From assembly GCA_958452575.1 (NCBI GenBank), contig CAUDUM010000005.1, positions 62,001 to 126,000 on the forward strand: a DNA stretch of 64,000 nt. Direction: 5' to 3'. A program made the translations under genes and the position numbers. This document shows, one piece after another, positions 54,007 through 63,782 of this stretch (positions within the stretch are counted from its first letter, which is position 1; the number at the start of each line of letters is the position of its first letter). The notes under the pieces were generated by a model that worked only from the letters and a program-made list of their open reading frames with translations, did no database searches and was not told where the DNA came from. This stretch comes from an uncultured Eggerthellaceae bacterium (GTDB lineage: Bacteria; Actinomycetota; Coriobacteriia; Coriobacteriales; Eggerthellaceae).

Positions 54007-55293
54007 CTAACCCAGGAGCTTCTCGACGTAGGCGAGCTTCACGCAGCACACGAACACGTCAAGCGCCTCCTCAAGCTCGGCCAGCGGCGGCAGGGTGGGG
54101 GCGATGCGGATGTTGCTGTCGTGGGGGTCCTTGCCGTAAGGCCAGGTGGCGCCCGCACCCGTCATCACGACGCCCGCCTGGCGGGCCAGCTCGACGATGC
54201 GCGAGGCGCAGCCTTCGGGCGCATCGAAGCTCACGAAGTAGCCGCCGCGCGGATGGCTCCATGCGCAGCCGCCGACCTCGGAGAGGCCCTCATCGAGCTT
54301 GCGCGCCACAAGGTCGAACTTCGGGCGCAGGATGGCGGCGTGCTTGCGCATATGCGCGGCGATGCCCTCGGCGTCCTTGAGGAAGCGCACATGACGCAGC
54401 TGGTTGAGCTTGTCGGGGCCGACGGTGGTGATGCCGAGGTGGCGCTTGAACCAGCCAATGTTGTCGGGGTTGGCTGCAAAGGCGGCGATGCCGGCACCGG
54501 GAAGCGTCACTTTGGAGGTAGAGGCAAACTTGAAGTAGCGCAGCGGGGTTCCCGCCGCCTTGCATGCCTCTCCAATATCTAAAACCTGGTCGCGGTGTTC
54601 CGGATCATCGAAGAGGTGATGGACGCTATAGGCGTTGTCCCAGAAAATACGGAAATCATGCGCGGCGCATGGCATCGCCGCCAGTCGACGCACCGCCTCA
54701 TCGGAATAGGTCGCGCCGGTGGGGTTGGCGTATTTGGGCACGCACCAAATGCCCTTGATGGCGGGGTCGGCGGCTACCAGCTCTTCCACCACGTCCATAT
54801 CGGGGCCATCGTCGTTCATCGGAACGGGGATCAGCTCGATGCCAAAGGTTTCCGTAATGCGAAAATGCCTGTCGTAGCCGGGGGAGGGGCACAGCCACTT
54901 CACCGTATCAAGCATCACCCACGGCGCGCCTTCTTCGGGGCCGTAATCAAGGCACCACGCCAGCGCATCGTGCATGAGCGTAAGGCTGGAGTTTCCCGCA
55001 ACGATGATGTTGTCGGGCTCGTCATCGATCATGGCGGCCATCAGGCGCTTGGCTTCCGGCAGACCGTCAAGTACGCCGTAGTTGCGGCAGTCGGTGCCGT
55101 CTTCTGCGAAGCAGTCCTGCCCAGACGACAAGATGCCCAGCAGCGGCGTGCTGAGGTCGAGCTGGTCGGCGCCCGGTTTTCCGCGGGCCATGTTGAGCGA
55201 AAGCCCCTTTGCCTTGATGGCGGCGTATTCGGCATCAAGCTGATCCTTGAGGGCCTCAAGCTCGTTTTTGCCCAGGCAGTCGAAGCGCGTCAT
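54007..55293 (-). CDS. Class I aminotransferase (aspartate aminotransferase, type Ic-like)
   Basis: 428 residues, PLP-dependent. LNMARGKPGADQLDLS near the start, NYGVLDGLPEAKRLMA, a VPKYANPTGATYSDE loop with the conserved NPTG, and FASTSKVTLPGAGI carrying the Schiff-base lysine; R in NIRIAPT binds the carboxylate. Length and the ARGKPG start match the type Ic aspartate aminotransferase group. Substrate preference is inferred from that group. ATG at 55293 follows GAAAGGATCC. Parts of the gene are less GC-rich than the neighbours, but nothing else suggests transfer. Confidence 0.87.
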   Translation of the reverse strand: MTRFDCLGKNELEALKDQLDAEYAAIKAKGLSLNMARGKPGADQLDLSTPLLGILSSGQDCFAEDGTDCRNYGVLDGLPEAKRLMAAMIDDEPDNIIVAGNSSLTLMHDALAWCLDYGPEEGAPWVMLDTVKWLCPSPGYDRHFRITETFGIELIPVPMNDDGPDMDVVEELVAADPAIKGIWCVPKYANPTGATYSDEAVRRLAAMPCAAHDFRIFWDNAYSVHHLFDDPEHRDQVLDIGEACKAAGTPLRYFKFASTSKVTLPGAGIAAFAANPDNIGWFKRHLGITTVGPDKLNQLRHVRFLKDAEGIAAHMRKHAAILRPKFDLVARKLDEGLSEVGGCAWSHPRGGYFVSFDAPEGCASRIVELARQAGVVMTGAGATWPYGKDPHDSNIRIAPTLPPLAELEEALDVFVCCVKLAYVEKLLG

Positions 55294-55604
55294 GACAGGA
55301 TCCTTTCCATGCGATAGTAATAAATAGAAACAGGGTATGGAACGCATCTTATCAGTATAAAAGGCGATGGAGAAAAAGGGGAGGAATGTACGCTAGGCGG
55401 GGAGGGAATGAGGAGCGGGAAGAAAAAACGCAGGTAAAAGGCGCGAAGGCGTCAAGTAAAGAAGGAATTGTGGAGAGACGCCCGGGGCCGTGTAAAGGGT
55501 TTGACACGGCCCCCAAGCTAGCGTATTATTCTTTCGCTCGCTTGAGAGGAACCTCGAAAGCGGGTGGCAGCTTGATAAATGCACATGAATTGAGCGGCTC
55601 ACAG
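55294..55604 (+). other. Intergenic region with the tRNA operon promoter
   Basis: No gene seen. It is purine-rich and relatively AT-rich near 55380-55470, with a strong rightward promoter at 55501-55529 for the tRNA-tuf unit. The leftward promoter of the aminotransferase must lie in its left end, but I could not assign boxes. Confidence 0.5.
55501..55529 (+). promoter_or_regulatory. Promoter of the tRNA-Tyr-Thr-Met (tuf) unit
   Basis: A perfect TTGACA (55501-55506), 17 bases, TATTAT (55524-55529), about 70 bases before tRNA-Tyr. Confidence 0.85.
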
Positions 55605-55689
55605 GGGCGTGTGCCCGAGTGGTTAAAGGGGACGGGCTGTAAACCCGTTGGCTCTGCCTACCTAGGTTCGAATCCTAGCGCGCCCACCA
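55605..55689 (+). tRNA. tRNA-Tyr (GUA)
   Basis: Acceptor GGGCGTG pairs with CGCGCCC, then A and an encoded CCA. The anticodon loop CTGTAAA gives GUA. A long variable arm (class II) and GGTTCGAATCC T arm are present. 85 bases. Confidence 0.96.
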
Positions 55690-55695
55690 TCTAAT

Positions 55696-55771
<76 letters not shown>

Positions 55772-55783
55772 TTTTTACCGAAT

Positions 55784-55860
55784 GGCGGTGTAGCTCAGTT
55801 GGTCAGAGCACACGGTTCATACCCGTGGCGTCACTGGTTCAAATCCAGTCACCGCTACCA
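55784..55860 (+). tRNA. tRNA-Met (CAU), elongator type
   Basis: Acceptor GGCGGTG pairs with CACCGCT (a G-T first pair), then A and an encoded CCA. Anticodon stem CACGG/CCGTG with loop TTCATAC gives CAU. The stem lacks the three G-C pairs of initiator tRNA. A lysidine-modified tRNA-Ile is the alternative. 77 bases. Confidence 0.9.
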
Positions 55861-55871
55861 TTTAAACTTTT

Positions 55872-55897
55872 CGCGTCCAAAAGGGCGCGTCTTTTTT
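55872..55897 (+). terminator. Terminator or attenuator between tRNA-Met and tuf
   Basis: CGCGTCC (55872-55878) pairs with GGGCGCG (55883-55889) around AAAA, followed by TCTTTTTT. No clear separate tuf promoter is seen, so partial read-through is likely. Confidence 0.75.
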
Positions 55898-55941
55898 GCT
55901 CATCATTCCCTTATCGTGAAACCTTCTGAAGGAGGAGACAT

Positions 55942-57144
<1,203 letters not shown>

Positions 57145-57180
57145 ATAACCTGATCAGGTAACGCTGAATCGCTCCTATGA

Positions 57181-57210
57181 CCGGGGGTCCGCCAAACGGC
57201 GGGCCCCCGG
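57181..57210 (+). terminator. Strong hairpin after tuf
   Basis: A 13-bp stem (57181-57193 with 57198-57210, one G-T pair) closes an AAAC loop. Only two T follow, so it may be a weak terminator or a 3'-end stabiliser. Confidence 0.55.
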
Positions 57211-57275
57211 TTGGACGAATTCATGTGTATGCTAGCAATCAAGTTGGACTAAGGTATCGTTTAGAGGGAGTATTC

Positions 57276-57425
57276 ATGCGTACGCTGGTCACCTTGGCGT
57301 GCACGGAGTGCAAGCGCCGCAACTACACGACCAAGAAGAACAAGCAGAACAATCCTGATCGTATCGAGTTCAAGAAGTACTGCAAGTGGTGTGGCCATCA
57401 CACCCTGCATCGCGAGACTCGCTAA
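57276..57425 (+). CDS. rpmG: 50S ribosomal protein L33
   Basis: 49 residues: MRTLVTLACTECKRRNYTT, then YCKWCGHHTLHRETR. Two CxxC pairs bind zinc, the C+ form. ATG at 57276 follows AGAGGGAGTATTC. The order rpmG - tRNA-Trp - secE - nusG - rplK - rplA is the usual one for many bacteria. Confidence 0.96.
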   Translation: MRTLVTLACTECKRRNYTTKKNKQNNPDRIEFKKYCKWCGHHTLHRETR

Positions 57426-57449
57426 GCGATCAAGGGAGGCACAAGCAAT

Positions 57450-57526
57450 AGGCCAGTAGCTCCAATTGGTAGAGCGGCGGTCTCCAAAACCGCATGTTGG
57501 GGGTTCGAGTCCCTCCTGGCCTGCCA
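57450..57526 (+). tRNA. tRNA-Trp (CCA)
   Basis: Acceptor AGGCCAG pairs with CTGGCCT, then G and an encoded CCA. Anticodon stem GCGGT/ACCGC with loop CTCCAAA gives CCA. 77 bases, between rpmG and secE. Confidence 0.95.
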
Positions 57527-57642
57527 GCTTGCTTTTTTGATGAGCAGCTTGGGTTCAGGTTGCTTTTTGAGCAGCTTGAAGTCAAGCTGCTTGTTTGACG
57601 TTTGGACAAAGGCTAAAAACCCGTTAGGGCGAAGGAAACCAC

Positions 57643-58059
57643 ATGGCTCACAAATCAAAAACCCAGCGCGCGAAGGCATCAGCTGCCCGTGCAGCACGCA
57701 AGGAGGCTCGCGAGGCCGAAGAGCTGGCCAAAGAGTCGAAGCCTGAGGTGGAGGCTGCTGTCGAGACGCCGAAGAAGCGCTTTTTCGGTCGCAAGAAGGA
57801 GGAGGCTGATAAGCCCGCCGCCGCGACCGCTACCAAGTCCGAGAAGAAGGACGCGGCTCCTGCCAAGAAAAAGAAGAAGGGCTTTTTCTCCAACGTGCGT
57901 TCGGAGATGAAGCGTGTGACGTGGCCCACCAAGCAGGATGTGCTCCGCTGGAGCGTCGTCGTGGTGTGCGCGCTGCTGTTCTTCGGTATCACGGTCGCCG
58001 TCTTGGACAATCTGATCATCACGCCCGTGCTTTTGGGCATTTCCGGATTGGGGGCGTAA
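57643..58059 (+). CDS. secE: Preprotein translocase subunit SecE
   Basis: 138 residues. About 80 N-terminal residues are a Lys/Ala/Glu-rich, probably disordered extension. The conserved core follows: FFSNVRSEMKRVTWPTKQDV and one membrane helix (VVVVCALLFFGITVAVLDNLI). It clamps SecY in the translocon. The long charged N-terminus is common in actinobacterial SecE. nusG starts three bases after the stop. Confidence 0.95.
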   Translation: MAHKSKTQRAKASAARAARKEAREAEELAKESKPEVEAAVETPKKRFFGRKKEEADKPAAATATKSEKKDAAPAKKKKKGFFSNVRSEMKRVTWPTKQDVLRWSVVVVCALLFFGITVAVLDNLIITPVLLGISGLGA

Positions 58060-58062
58060 CCG

Positions 58063-58593
58063 ATGTCCAAAAAGTGGTACGTGCTCCATACCTATTCCGG
58101 GTATGAGAACAAGGTGAAGACCGCGCTCGAGTCCCGCATCGAGACGATGGGTCTTGAGAACAATGTTTTCGCCATCGAGATTCCCACCGAGGTTGTCGCC
58201 GAGATCAAAGAAGGCGGCCGTCGCGTGGAGAGCGAGAAGAAGGTATTCCCTGGCTACGTGCTGGTTCGCATGGATCTTGACGACCGTAGCTGGGCTGCGG
58301 TGCGCAACACCCCCGGCGTCACCGGCTTCGTGGGAAGCGACGGCAAGCCTGCTCCGCTCACCCGCGAGGAGTACAACAAGATCATGAAGCGCACGAGCCG
58401 CGAGGCTCCTCGTAAGACCTCCTCGAGCCTCGAGGTCGGACAGTCCGTCAAGGTCGTGTCCGGCGTGTTCGTCGACTTCGAGGGCGTCGTGGCCGAGGTC
58501 TCGCCCGAATCCGGCAAGGTCAAAGTCATGGTGTCCATCTTCGGACGCGAGACGCCCGTTGAGCTTACGTTCAACGAGGTGGCAAAGATTTAG
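58063..58593 (+). CDS. nusG: Transcription antitermination factor NusG
   Basis: 176 residues. NGN domain: KKWYVLHTYSGYENKVK, FPGYVLVRMDL and RNTPGVTGFVG. KOW domain near residue 125: GQSVKVVSGVFVDFEGVVAEV. It couples RNA polymerase with ribosome or Rho. Start codon three bases after secE. Confidence 0.96.
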   Translation: MSKKWYVLHTYSGYENKVKTALESRIETMGLENNVFAIEIPTEVVAEIKEGGRRVESEKKVFPGYVLVRMDLDDRSWAAVRNTPGVTGFVGSDGKPAPLTREEYNKIMKRTSREAPRKTSSSLEVGQSVKVVSGVFVDFEGVVAEVSPESGKVKVMVSIFGRETPVELTFNEVAKI

Positions 58594-58694
58594 TGACTAC
58601 GGCAAACGGCGTGCCCGACGTGGACCGGGGCTTCTCGCGCCGCTGCTGTGTCGATAGTAGATGTACGTTGCTTATCAGCTGAAAGGAAAGTTCG

Positions 58695-59183
58695 ATGGCT
58701 GAAAAGAAAGTCAGCGGTTTCGTAAAACTGCAGATTCCGGCTGGCGCTGCGAACCCGGCTCCTCCGGTCGGTCCTGCGCTGGGCGCCCAGGGTGTCAACA
58801 TCATGCAGTTCTGCCAGGCGTTCAACGCCCAGACGGCAGACCAGTCCGGCACCATCATCCCTGTCGAGATCACCGTCTACGAGGACAAGACCTTCTCCTT
58901 CGTGTGCAAGACCCCTCCGGCGGCGTTCCTGATCAAGGAGAAGCTCGGCATCAAGAGCGGCTCCGGCATCCCGCAGCTCAAGGCGGTGGGCACCCTCACC
59001 GAGGATCAGCTCCGCGAGATCGCCGAGGTGAAGATGCCCGACCTGAACGCGAACACCATTGAGGCGGCCATGGAGATCATCGCCGGCACCGCCCGCTCCA
59101 TGGGCGTGCGCATCGAGGGCCGCGAGATGAAGAAGAAGTACGTGGCGTCCAAGAAGGTCGCCGCGATGCTGGCTGGCAACTAG
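58695..59183 (+). CDS. rplK: 50S ribosomal protein L11 with C-terminal extension
   Basis: 162 residues. AEKKVSGFVKLQIPAGAANPAPPVGPALG at the start (residues 2-30) and GTARSMGVRIEG near 135 are canonical; KTPPAAFLIKE marks the rRNA-binding domain. The usual protein stops near residue 141. Here about 20 further basic residues follow (REMKKKYVASKKVAAMLAGN). L11 forms the GTPase-associated centre and activates RelA. ATG follows GAAAGGAAAG. Confidence 0.96.
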   Translation: MAEKKVSGFVKLQIPAGAANPAPPVGPALGAQGVNIMQFCQAFNAQTADQSGTIIPVEITVYEDKTFSFVCKTPPAAFLIKEKLGIKSGSGIPQLKAVGTLTEDQLREIAEVKMPDLNANTIEAAMEIIAGTARSMGVRIEGREMKKKYVASKKVAAMLAGN

Positions 59184-59268
59184 TCGGCAAAGGTAGACTG
59201 GCTGGCCGAGAGGCCGGCAGTGGAAGAGCGAAGAAGCGCTCGTTAATCACCACGAAAGGAATTGGGAA

Positions 59269-59976
59269 ATGACCAAGAAGTCCAAGAATTACCGCGCTGC
59301 GGTCGAGAAGATCGCCGAGACGCCCTACGCGCCGATCAAGGCGTTCGAGCTGCTGAAGGAGATCGCTTCCGCCAAGTTCGACGAGACCGTCACCGCTGAT
59401 TTCCGCCTGGGCATCGACACCCGCCAGGCCGACCAGCAGCTGCGCGGCACCGTGAGCCTGCCCAATGGCTCCGGCAAGACCGTGCGCGTCGCCGTGTTCG
59501 CCGAGGGCGCTGCCGCTGAGGCCGCCAAGGAGGCTGGCGCCGATATCGTCGGCACCGCCGAGCTCATCGAGCAGGTCCAGGCCGGCGAGTTCAACTTCGA
59601 CGCCGCCGTCGCCACCCCGGACCAGATGGGCAAGGTCGGTCGTCTGGGCAAGATCCTGGGCCCCCGCGGCCTGATGCCCAACCCCAAGCTCGGCACCGTG
59701 ACCACCGATGTGGCCAAGGCCATCAAAGAGCTCAAGGGCGGCCGCGTCGAGTACCGCGCCGACCGTTACGGCATCGCGCACGTCATCATCGGCAAGGTGA
59801 GCTTCACCGCCGAGCAGCTGGCCGAGAACTACGGCGCTGTGTACGACGAGATCCTGCGCATGAAGCCTGCCGCCGCCAAGGGCCGCTATGTGAAGTCCAT
59901 CACCGTGGCTTCCACCATGAGCCCCGGCGTGCCGGTTGACTCCGCCGTGAACCGCGCGTACACCTCCGCTGAATAA
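59269..59976 (+). CDS. rplA: 50S ribosomal protein L1
   Basis: 235 residues. AKFDETVTADFRLGIDTRQADQQLRGT-type start (residues about 36-62), VGRLGKILGPRGLMPNPKLGTV and GGRVEYRADRYGIAHVIIGK. It forms the L1 stalk at the E site and in many bacteria represses its own operon through a mimic of its rRNA site. I did not find such a mimic in the 101-base leader of rplK. A terminator follows. Confidence 0.97.
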   Translation: MTKKSKNYRAAVEKIAETPYAPIKAFELLKEIASAKFDETVTADFRLGIDTRQADQQLRGTVSLPNGSGKTVRVAVFAEGAAAEAAKEAGADIVGTAELIEQVQAGEFNFDAAVATPDQMGKVGRLGKILGPRGLMPNPKLGTVTTDVAKAIKELKGGRVEYRADRYGIAHVIIGKVSFTAEQLAENYGAVYDEILRMKPAAAKGRYVKSITVASTMSPGVPVDSAVNRAYTSAE

Positions 59977-59996
59977 CTCACGTTACTCTGCTATCG

Positions 59997-60027
59997 CAAA
60001 AGGGACCTCGAAAGAGGTCCTTTTTTT
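59997..60027 (+). terminator. Intrinsic terminator after rplA
   Basis: GGACCTC and GAGGTCC close a GAAA tetraloop; A-rich on the left, seven T on the right. Confidence 0.92.
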
Positions 60028-60260
60028 GTCCGTTGGGCGGCGGAGCATGCTGTCTGTCGATAAATCGTCTTGTAGGTGAAAACGATAGTGACCACAACCT
60101 GTAGTGGTCCGGCGCGATTTTGCTCCCGCGAATATGTCAGCCTTGTGGGTATTGCTGCAAAAATGCTGATCACAATAAAGGTGATTGTTATCCTATAAAA
60201 CGGCTTTTCTCAAAACGGGCACCCGTGTAGGGAAAAGACAGACAACGAGGAGGCTACTAC

Positions 60261-61364
60261 ATGGTTTATACGAAGCGAAATCCCCTCCGCGTCGCGGGGT
60301 CGGCGGCCCTTTCCGCCGTGCTCGCCGTGGGCATCATGATGCCGGTCGCCATGCCGACCGAGGCTTACGCGGAACCGACGTCCGCCGAGAAACAGGCCGA
60401 GGCCCAATCGGTTCTCGCATCCCTGAACTCCATGCAGGCGGAGTTGGACCAGGCTTCTAACAATTACTACGCTGCGCTCGAGGAGCAGGAGCAGGCGCAG
60501 CAGAAGATGGACGAGGCGCAGCAGCGCATCGACGAGGCCAATGATCAGATCGCCGGTTTGCAGGATCGCCTGGGCGATCGCGCCAAGTCGATGTACCGCA
60601 ACGGCAGCGCTTCGATCATCGATGTTCTGCTGGGTTCCAGCACGTTCACCGAGTTCGTGAACAACTGGGATCTGCTCGACAAGATGAACCAGAGCGACAC
60701 CGAGCTCGTCAACCAGACCAAGGACCTGCGCCAGCAGATCGAGGACGAGAAGGCCGAGTACGCAGCGCAGGAGCAGGTTGCCGCCCAGAAGGCAGCGGAA
60801 GCCAAGCAGATCCAGGATGAGGCGCAGGCCACCGTCAACGAGATGCAGGCCACCTATGACAGCCTGTCCGCTGAAGCGGCCGAGCTGCTCGAGCAGGAGC
60901 GCGCTGCGCAGGCTGCCGCCGAGGCGGCAGCCGCCGAGCAGGTCGTCCAGGATGCGATCGAGAACGCTCCTCAGAACAACGTGGACAACGGCTATGCCGA
61001 TTCCCCTTCCGGTCCGTCCTACTCCGAGCCCGCTTACAACCCGGTGACCGGCAACGCGGTCGTCGATCGCGCATATAGCTACGTCGGCAACGCCGAGTAC
61101 GTCTGGGGTGCGTGCTCTCCGGGCGCGTTCGACTGCTCCGGTTTCGTCTCCTACTGCCTCACCGGCGCGTATAGCCGCCTGGGAACCACCTATACGTTCC
61201 TCGGCTGGCAGCACGTGAGCGATCCCCAGCCCGGCGATGTGGCCGTCAATGCCAGCCACTGCGGCATCTACATCGGCGGCGGCCAGATGATCCACTGCGC
61301 CACCTACGGCGTGGGCGTCATCGTGGGTCCGGTGCAAAGCGGCATGGTGTTCGTCCGCTACTAA
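60261..61364 (+). CDS. Secreted NlpC/P60 hydrolase with coiled coil (paralogue A)
   Basis: 367 residues. Signal peptide 1-38 (ends TEAYAEPTS, cleavage after AYA). An Ala/Gln/Glu-rich coiled-coil region spans about 42-235, including RAKSMYRNGSASIIDVLLGS as in PcsB/RipC-like proteins. A short linker precedes the NlpC/P60 domain with C292 (FDCSGF), H333 (SHCGIYIG) and H345. It probably cleaves stem peptides during cell division; the coiled coil of such proteins often docks on FtsEX-type complexes. A GAGGAGG site precedes the ATG. The 230 bases before it hold a GACCAC/GTGGTC hairpin and a TATAAA box near 60195. Confidence 0.93.
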   Translation: MVYTKRNPLRVAGSAALSAVLAVGIMMPVAMPTEAYAEPTSAEKQAEAQSVLASLNSMQAELDQASNNYYAALEEQEQAQQKMDEAQQRIDEANDQIAGLQDRLGDRAKSMYRNGSASIIDVLLGSSTFTEFVNNWDLLDKMNQSDTELVNQTKDLRQQIEDEKAEYAAQEQVAAQKAAEAKQIQDEAQATVNEMQATYDSLSAEAAELLEQERAAQAAAEAAAAEQVVQDAIENAPQNNVDNGYADSPSGPSYSEPAYNPVTGNAVVDRAYSYVGNAEYVWGACSPGAFDCSGFVSYCLTGAYSRLGTTYTFLGWQHVSDPQPGDVAVNASHCGIYIGGGQMIHCATYGVGVIVGPVQSGMVFVRY

Positions 61365-61387
61365 ACGACCCAACATACGAAATCTCG

Positions 61388-61414
61388 AAAACCCCGTCAC
61401 CCAGGCGGGGTTTT
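61388..61414 (+). terminator. Intrinsic terminator after NlpC/P60 paralogue A
   Basis: AAAACCCCG (61388-61396) pairs with CGGGGTTTT (61406-61414). Confidence 0.88.
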
Positions 61415-61521
61415 CATTTGAAGAGGGAAGCCGGTGATCGCAAGGAGCGATGCCGTGCTCGAGCAAGGACGATAGAGGCTCTGCGCGCTTTTTTCGTTCC
61501 GGCAAGGAAAGGGCTGATTGC

Positions 61522-62295
61522 ATGGCGATCATTTTGAAAACTCCGGGGGAGATCGAGGCCATGAAGGCGGCGGGCGAGCTTTCGGCGCGCGTACTGCGCG
61601 AAGTGGGGGCTCACTGCAAGCCGGGCGTCACGACCCTCGAGCTCGATGAGATCGCGGAGACGTTCATCCGCGAACATGGAGGGGTGCCGGCGTTCAAGGG
61701 ATACGGAGGCTTTCCCGGAAGCATCTGCGCTTCCGTCAACGAGCAGATCGTCCACGGCATCCCCTCCAAGGACGTCGTCCTGAAGGACGGGGACATCATC
61801 TCCATCGACACCGGCGCTATAGTGGACGGCTGGGTGGGGGACAACGCCTGGACCTATGCGGTCGGATCGGTCTCCCCTGAGAAGAAGCGCCTGCTGGAGG
61901 TGGGGGAGAAGTGCATGTGGACGGGCGTGGAGGCTGCGCGTGCGGGCAACCGCATGGGCGATCTCGGGCATGCCATCCAGTCGGTTGCCGAGGCGGCGGG
62001 ATACGGCGTGGTGCGTGACTACGTCGGCCACGGGATCGGCCGCGATATGCATGAGGAGCCCAACGTTCCCAACTACGGGCACCGCCATAGGGGCGTCATG
62101 CTCGAAGTGGGCATGGTGCTGGCCATCGAGCCGATGATCAACGCGGGCACCCACCGCGTGCGCCCGATGCCGGACGGCTGGCTTGTATGCACGCGTGACG
62201 GCAAGCCGTCTGTCCATTTCGAGAAGACGGTCGCGATCACCGAAGCGGGCCCCGTCGTCCTGACGACGGAGCCGGATCGAACCCGTCCGCTGTAA
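61522..62295 (+). CDS. map: Methionine aminopeptidase, type I
   Basis: 257 residues. Metal ligands are seen in ISIDTGAIVDGWVGDNAWT (two aspartates), YVGHGIGRDMHEEP (histidine), LAIEPMI and VHFEKTVAIT (two glutamates). It removes the initiator methionine cotranslationally. ATG at 61522 follows AAGGAAAGGG; an earlier in-frame start lacks such a site. In most bacteria map follows adk. Here it lies between two paralogous NlpC/P60 genes with terminators on both sides. Confidence 0.96.
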   Translation: MAIILKTPGEIEAMKAAGELSARVLREVGAHCKPGVTTLELDEIAETFIREHGGVPAFKGYGGFPGSICASVNEQIVHGIPSKDVVLKDGDIISIDTGAIVDGWVGDNAWTYAVGSVSPEKKRLLEVGEKCMWTGVEAARAGNRMGDLGHAIQSVAEAAGYGVVRDYVGHGIGRDMHEEPNVPNYGHRHRGVMLEVGMVLAIEPMINAGTHRVRPMPDGWLVCTRDGKPSVHFEKTVAITEAGPVVLTTEPDRTRPL

Positions 62296-62339
62296 ACGGC
62301 TTGCGCGAGTTCGGTGCGCAATCGGATGGATGGCACTTC

Positions 62340-62374
62340 AGGAACGCCTCCCCTGCGGGAGGCGTTCCTGTTTT
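62340..62374 (+). terminator. Intrinsic terminator after map
   Basis: A perfect 13-bp stem, AGGAACGCCTCCC (62340-62352) with GGGAGGCGTTCCT (62357-62369), followed by GTTTT. Confidence 0.9.
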
Positions 62375-62398
62375 AAGGGCCGCCTCATATCGCCATGG

Positions 62399-62404
62399 TA
62401 GAAT
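62399..62404 (+). promoter_or_regulatory. -10 box TAGAAT before NlpC/P60 paralogue B
   Basis: It lies 38 bases before the start codon; the -35 region is weak. The terminator of map ends 25 bases upstream, so a promoter is needed here. Confidence 0.4.
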
Positions 62405-62442
62405 AATACGTTGATATGCGATCGCAGAGGGAGGGGTTCCGA

Positions 62443-63525
62443 ATGAAGGAGCAGAGGCAGGCATCGCCTTTGAAGAGGCTGTCCGCGCTGGGGGCATCCG
62501 TCGCGCTTGCTGCGGCGTTCGCCATCCCCGCCGTCTCCCCTGCGGATGCATGGGCCGAGCCCACTTCCGCATCGGTCCAGGCGGAGGCTCAATCCGTTCT
62601 TGCCTCCCTTGAGTCCATGCAGGCGCAGCTCGATGCGGCCTCGGACGACTACTACGCCGCCCTCGAGGAGCAGGATGCGGCCCGTGCGAAGATGGACGAA
62701 TCCCAACAGCGCATCGATGAGGCGGAGGATCAGATCGACGACCTGCAGTCGAGATTGAGCGACCGCGCCAAGACCATGTACCGCAACGGCAGCTCGACCA
62801 TGATCGATGTTTTGCTGGGCGCGTCGTCCTTCACCGAGTTCGTCACCACGTGGGATCTGCTCGACAGACTCAACGAGAACGACTCCGAGCTCATCGATCA
62901 GACCAAGACGCTGCGCCAGCAGATCGCCGAAGAGAAGGCGCTCTACGAGGAGCAGGAGAGGGTTGCCGCGCAAAAGGCCGAGGAGGCCGCCGCTATCCAG
63001 CAGGAGGCCGAGAAGACGGTCGCCAGTATGCAGGCCACATACGACAGCCTGTCCGCCGAGGCAGCCGCTTTGCTCGAGCAGGAGCGTCAGGCGCAGATCG
63101 CCGCCGATGCCGCGGTTGCGGATCAGGTGGTGCAGAACGCCATCGAAAGCGCGCCGTCCGCCAACCAGAGCAACGGAAACTACCAGGAGCCGGCGTACAA
63201 CCCGGTTACGGGAAACGCCGTCGTCGACCGCGCCTACAGTTACGTGGGCAACGCCGAGTACGCCTTCGGAGCGTGCTCTCCGGGGCAGTTCGACTGCTCC
63301 GGGTTCGTGTCCTACTGCCTGACGGGCGGATACGGGCGGCTGGGATCCACCTCCACGTTCCTTGGCTGGACGCAGGTGAGCGATCCCCAGCCGGGCGATG
63401 TCGCCGTCAACGCCGGGCATTGCGGCATCTACATCGGCGGCGGTCAGATGATCCACTGCGCCGACTACGGCGTGGGCGTCATCGTGGGCCCCGTCCAGGG
63501 CGGCATGGTGTTCGTGCGCCCCTAG
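62443..63525 (+). CDS. Secreted NlpC/P60 hydrolase with coiled coil (paralogue B)
   Basis: 360 residues, colinear with paralogue A. Signal peptide about 1-37 (ends DAWAEPTS), coiled coil with RAKTMYRNGSSTMIDVLLGA, then the NlpC/P60 domain with C285 (FDCSGF), H326 (GHCGIYIG) and H338. The catalytic domain is nearly identical to A, while the coiled coil has drifted. ATG at 62443 follows GAGGGAGGGGTTCC. It comes from a tandem duplication that now brackets map. Likely a daughter-cell separation hydrolase. Confidence 0.93.
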   Translation: MKEQRQASPLKRLSALGASVALAAAFAIPAVSPADAWAEPTSASVQAEAQSVLASLESMQAQLDAASDDYYAALEEQDAARAKMDESQQRIDEAEDQIDDLQSRLSDRAKTMYRNGSSTMIDVLLGASSFTEFVTTWDLLDRLNENDSELIDQTKTLRQQIAEEKALYEEQERVAAQKAEEAAAIQQEAEKTVASMQATYDSLSAEAAALLEQERQAQIAADAAVADQVVQNAIESAPSANQSNGNYQEPAYNPVTGNAVVDRAYSYVGNAEYAFGACSPGQFDCSGFVSYCLTGGYGRLGSTSTFLGWTQVSDPQPGDVAVNAGHCGIYIGGGQMIHCADYGVGVIVGPVQGGMVFVRP

Positions 63526-63782
63526 ATTCGGCGCTTGCGGGCAAGCGACTTTCGCCGATGGGGGCTCGCGACGTTCGCGCGCCTGCGCCGCCGCAAGGGG
63601 ATTCTGCTTGCCGATGATTGCGATAGGCATCGATAATCCCAGGTGAAAAGCAACGTGGCTGCGGCACGGTATGTATCTTTGACGTAAGCTCCCAGGATGG
63701 ATCGAGCTCCGGGCTCCGCTTGCTTATAATCTAATTTTGTGTATTTTGACTGCCGGCGCTCCGGCAAGGGAAAAGGATTCGC
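63526..63782 (+). other. Intergenic region before the ATP-grasp gene
   Basis: No gene seen. A CGCTTG-CGG-GCAAGCG hairpin lies right after the NlpC/P60 gene without a T run. A promoter lies near the right end: TCGAGC (63702-63707), 17 bases, perfect TATAAT (63725-63730). Confidence 0.5.
63702..63730 (+). promoter_or_regulatory. Promoter of the ATP-grasp gene
   Basis: A perfect TATAAT (63725-63730) in an AT-rich patch, with a weak -35 TCGAGC at 17 bases. The start codon lies 52 bases downstream. Confidence 0.6.

Noticed and set aside
55784..55860. Initiator tRNA-fMet
   Set aside because: The anticodon stem CACGG/CCGTG lacks the three consecutive G-C pairs of initiator tRNAs.
60028..60260. c-di-AMP (ydaO) riboswitch upstream of the NlpC/P60 gene
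   Set aside because: The context is classic for actinobacterial cell-wall hydrolases, but I could not find the conserved ydaO core sequences.
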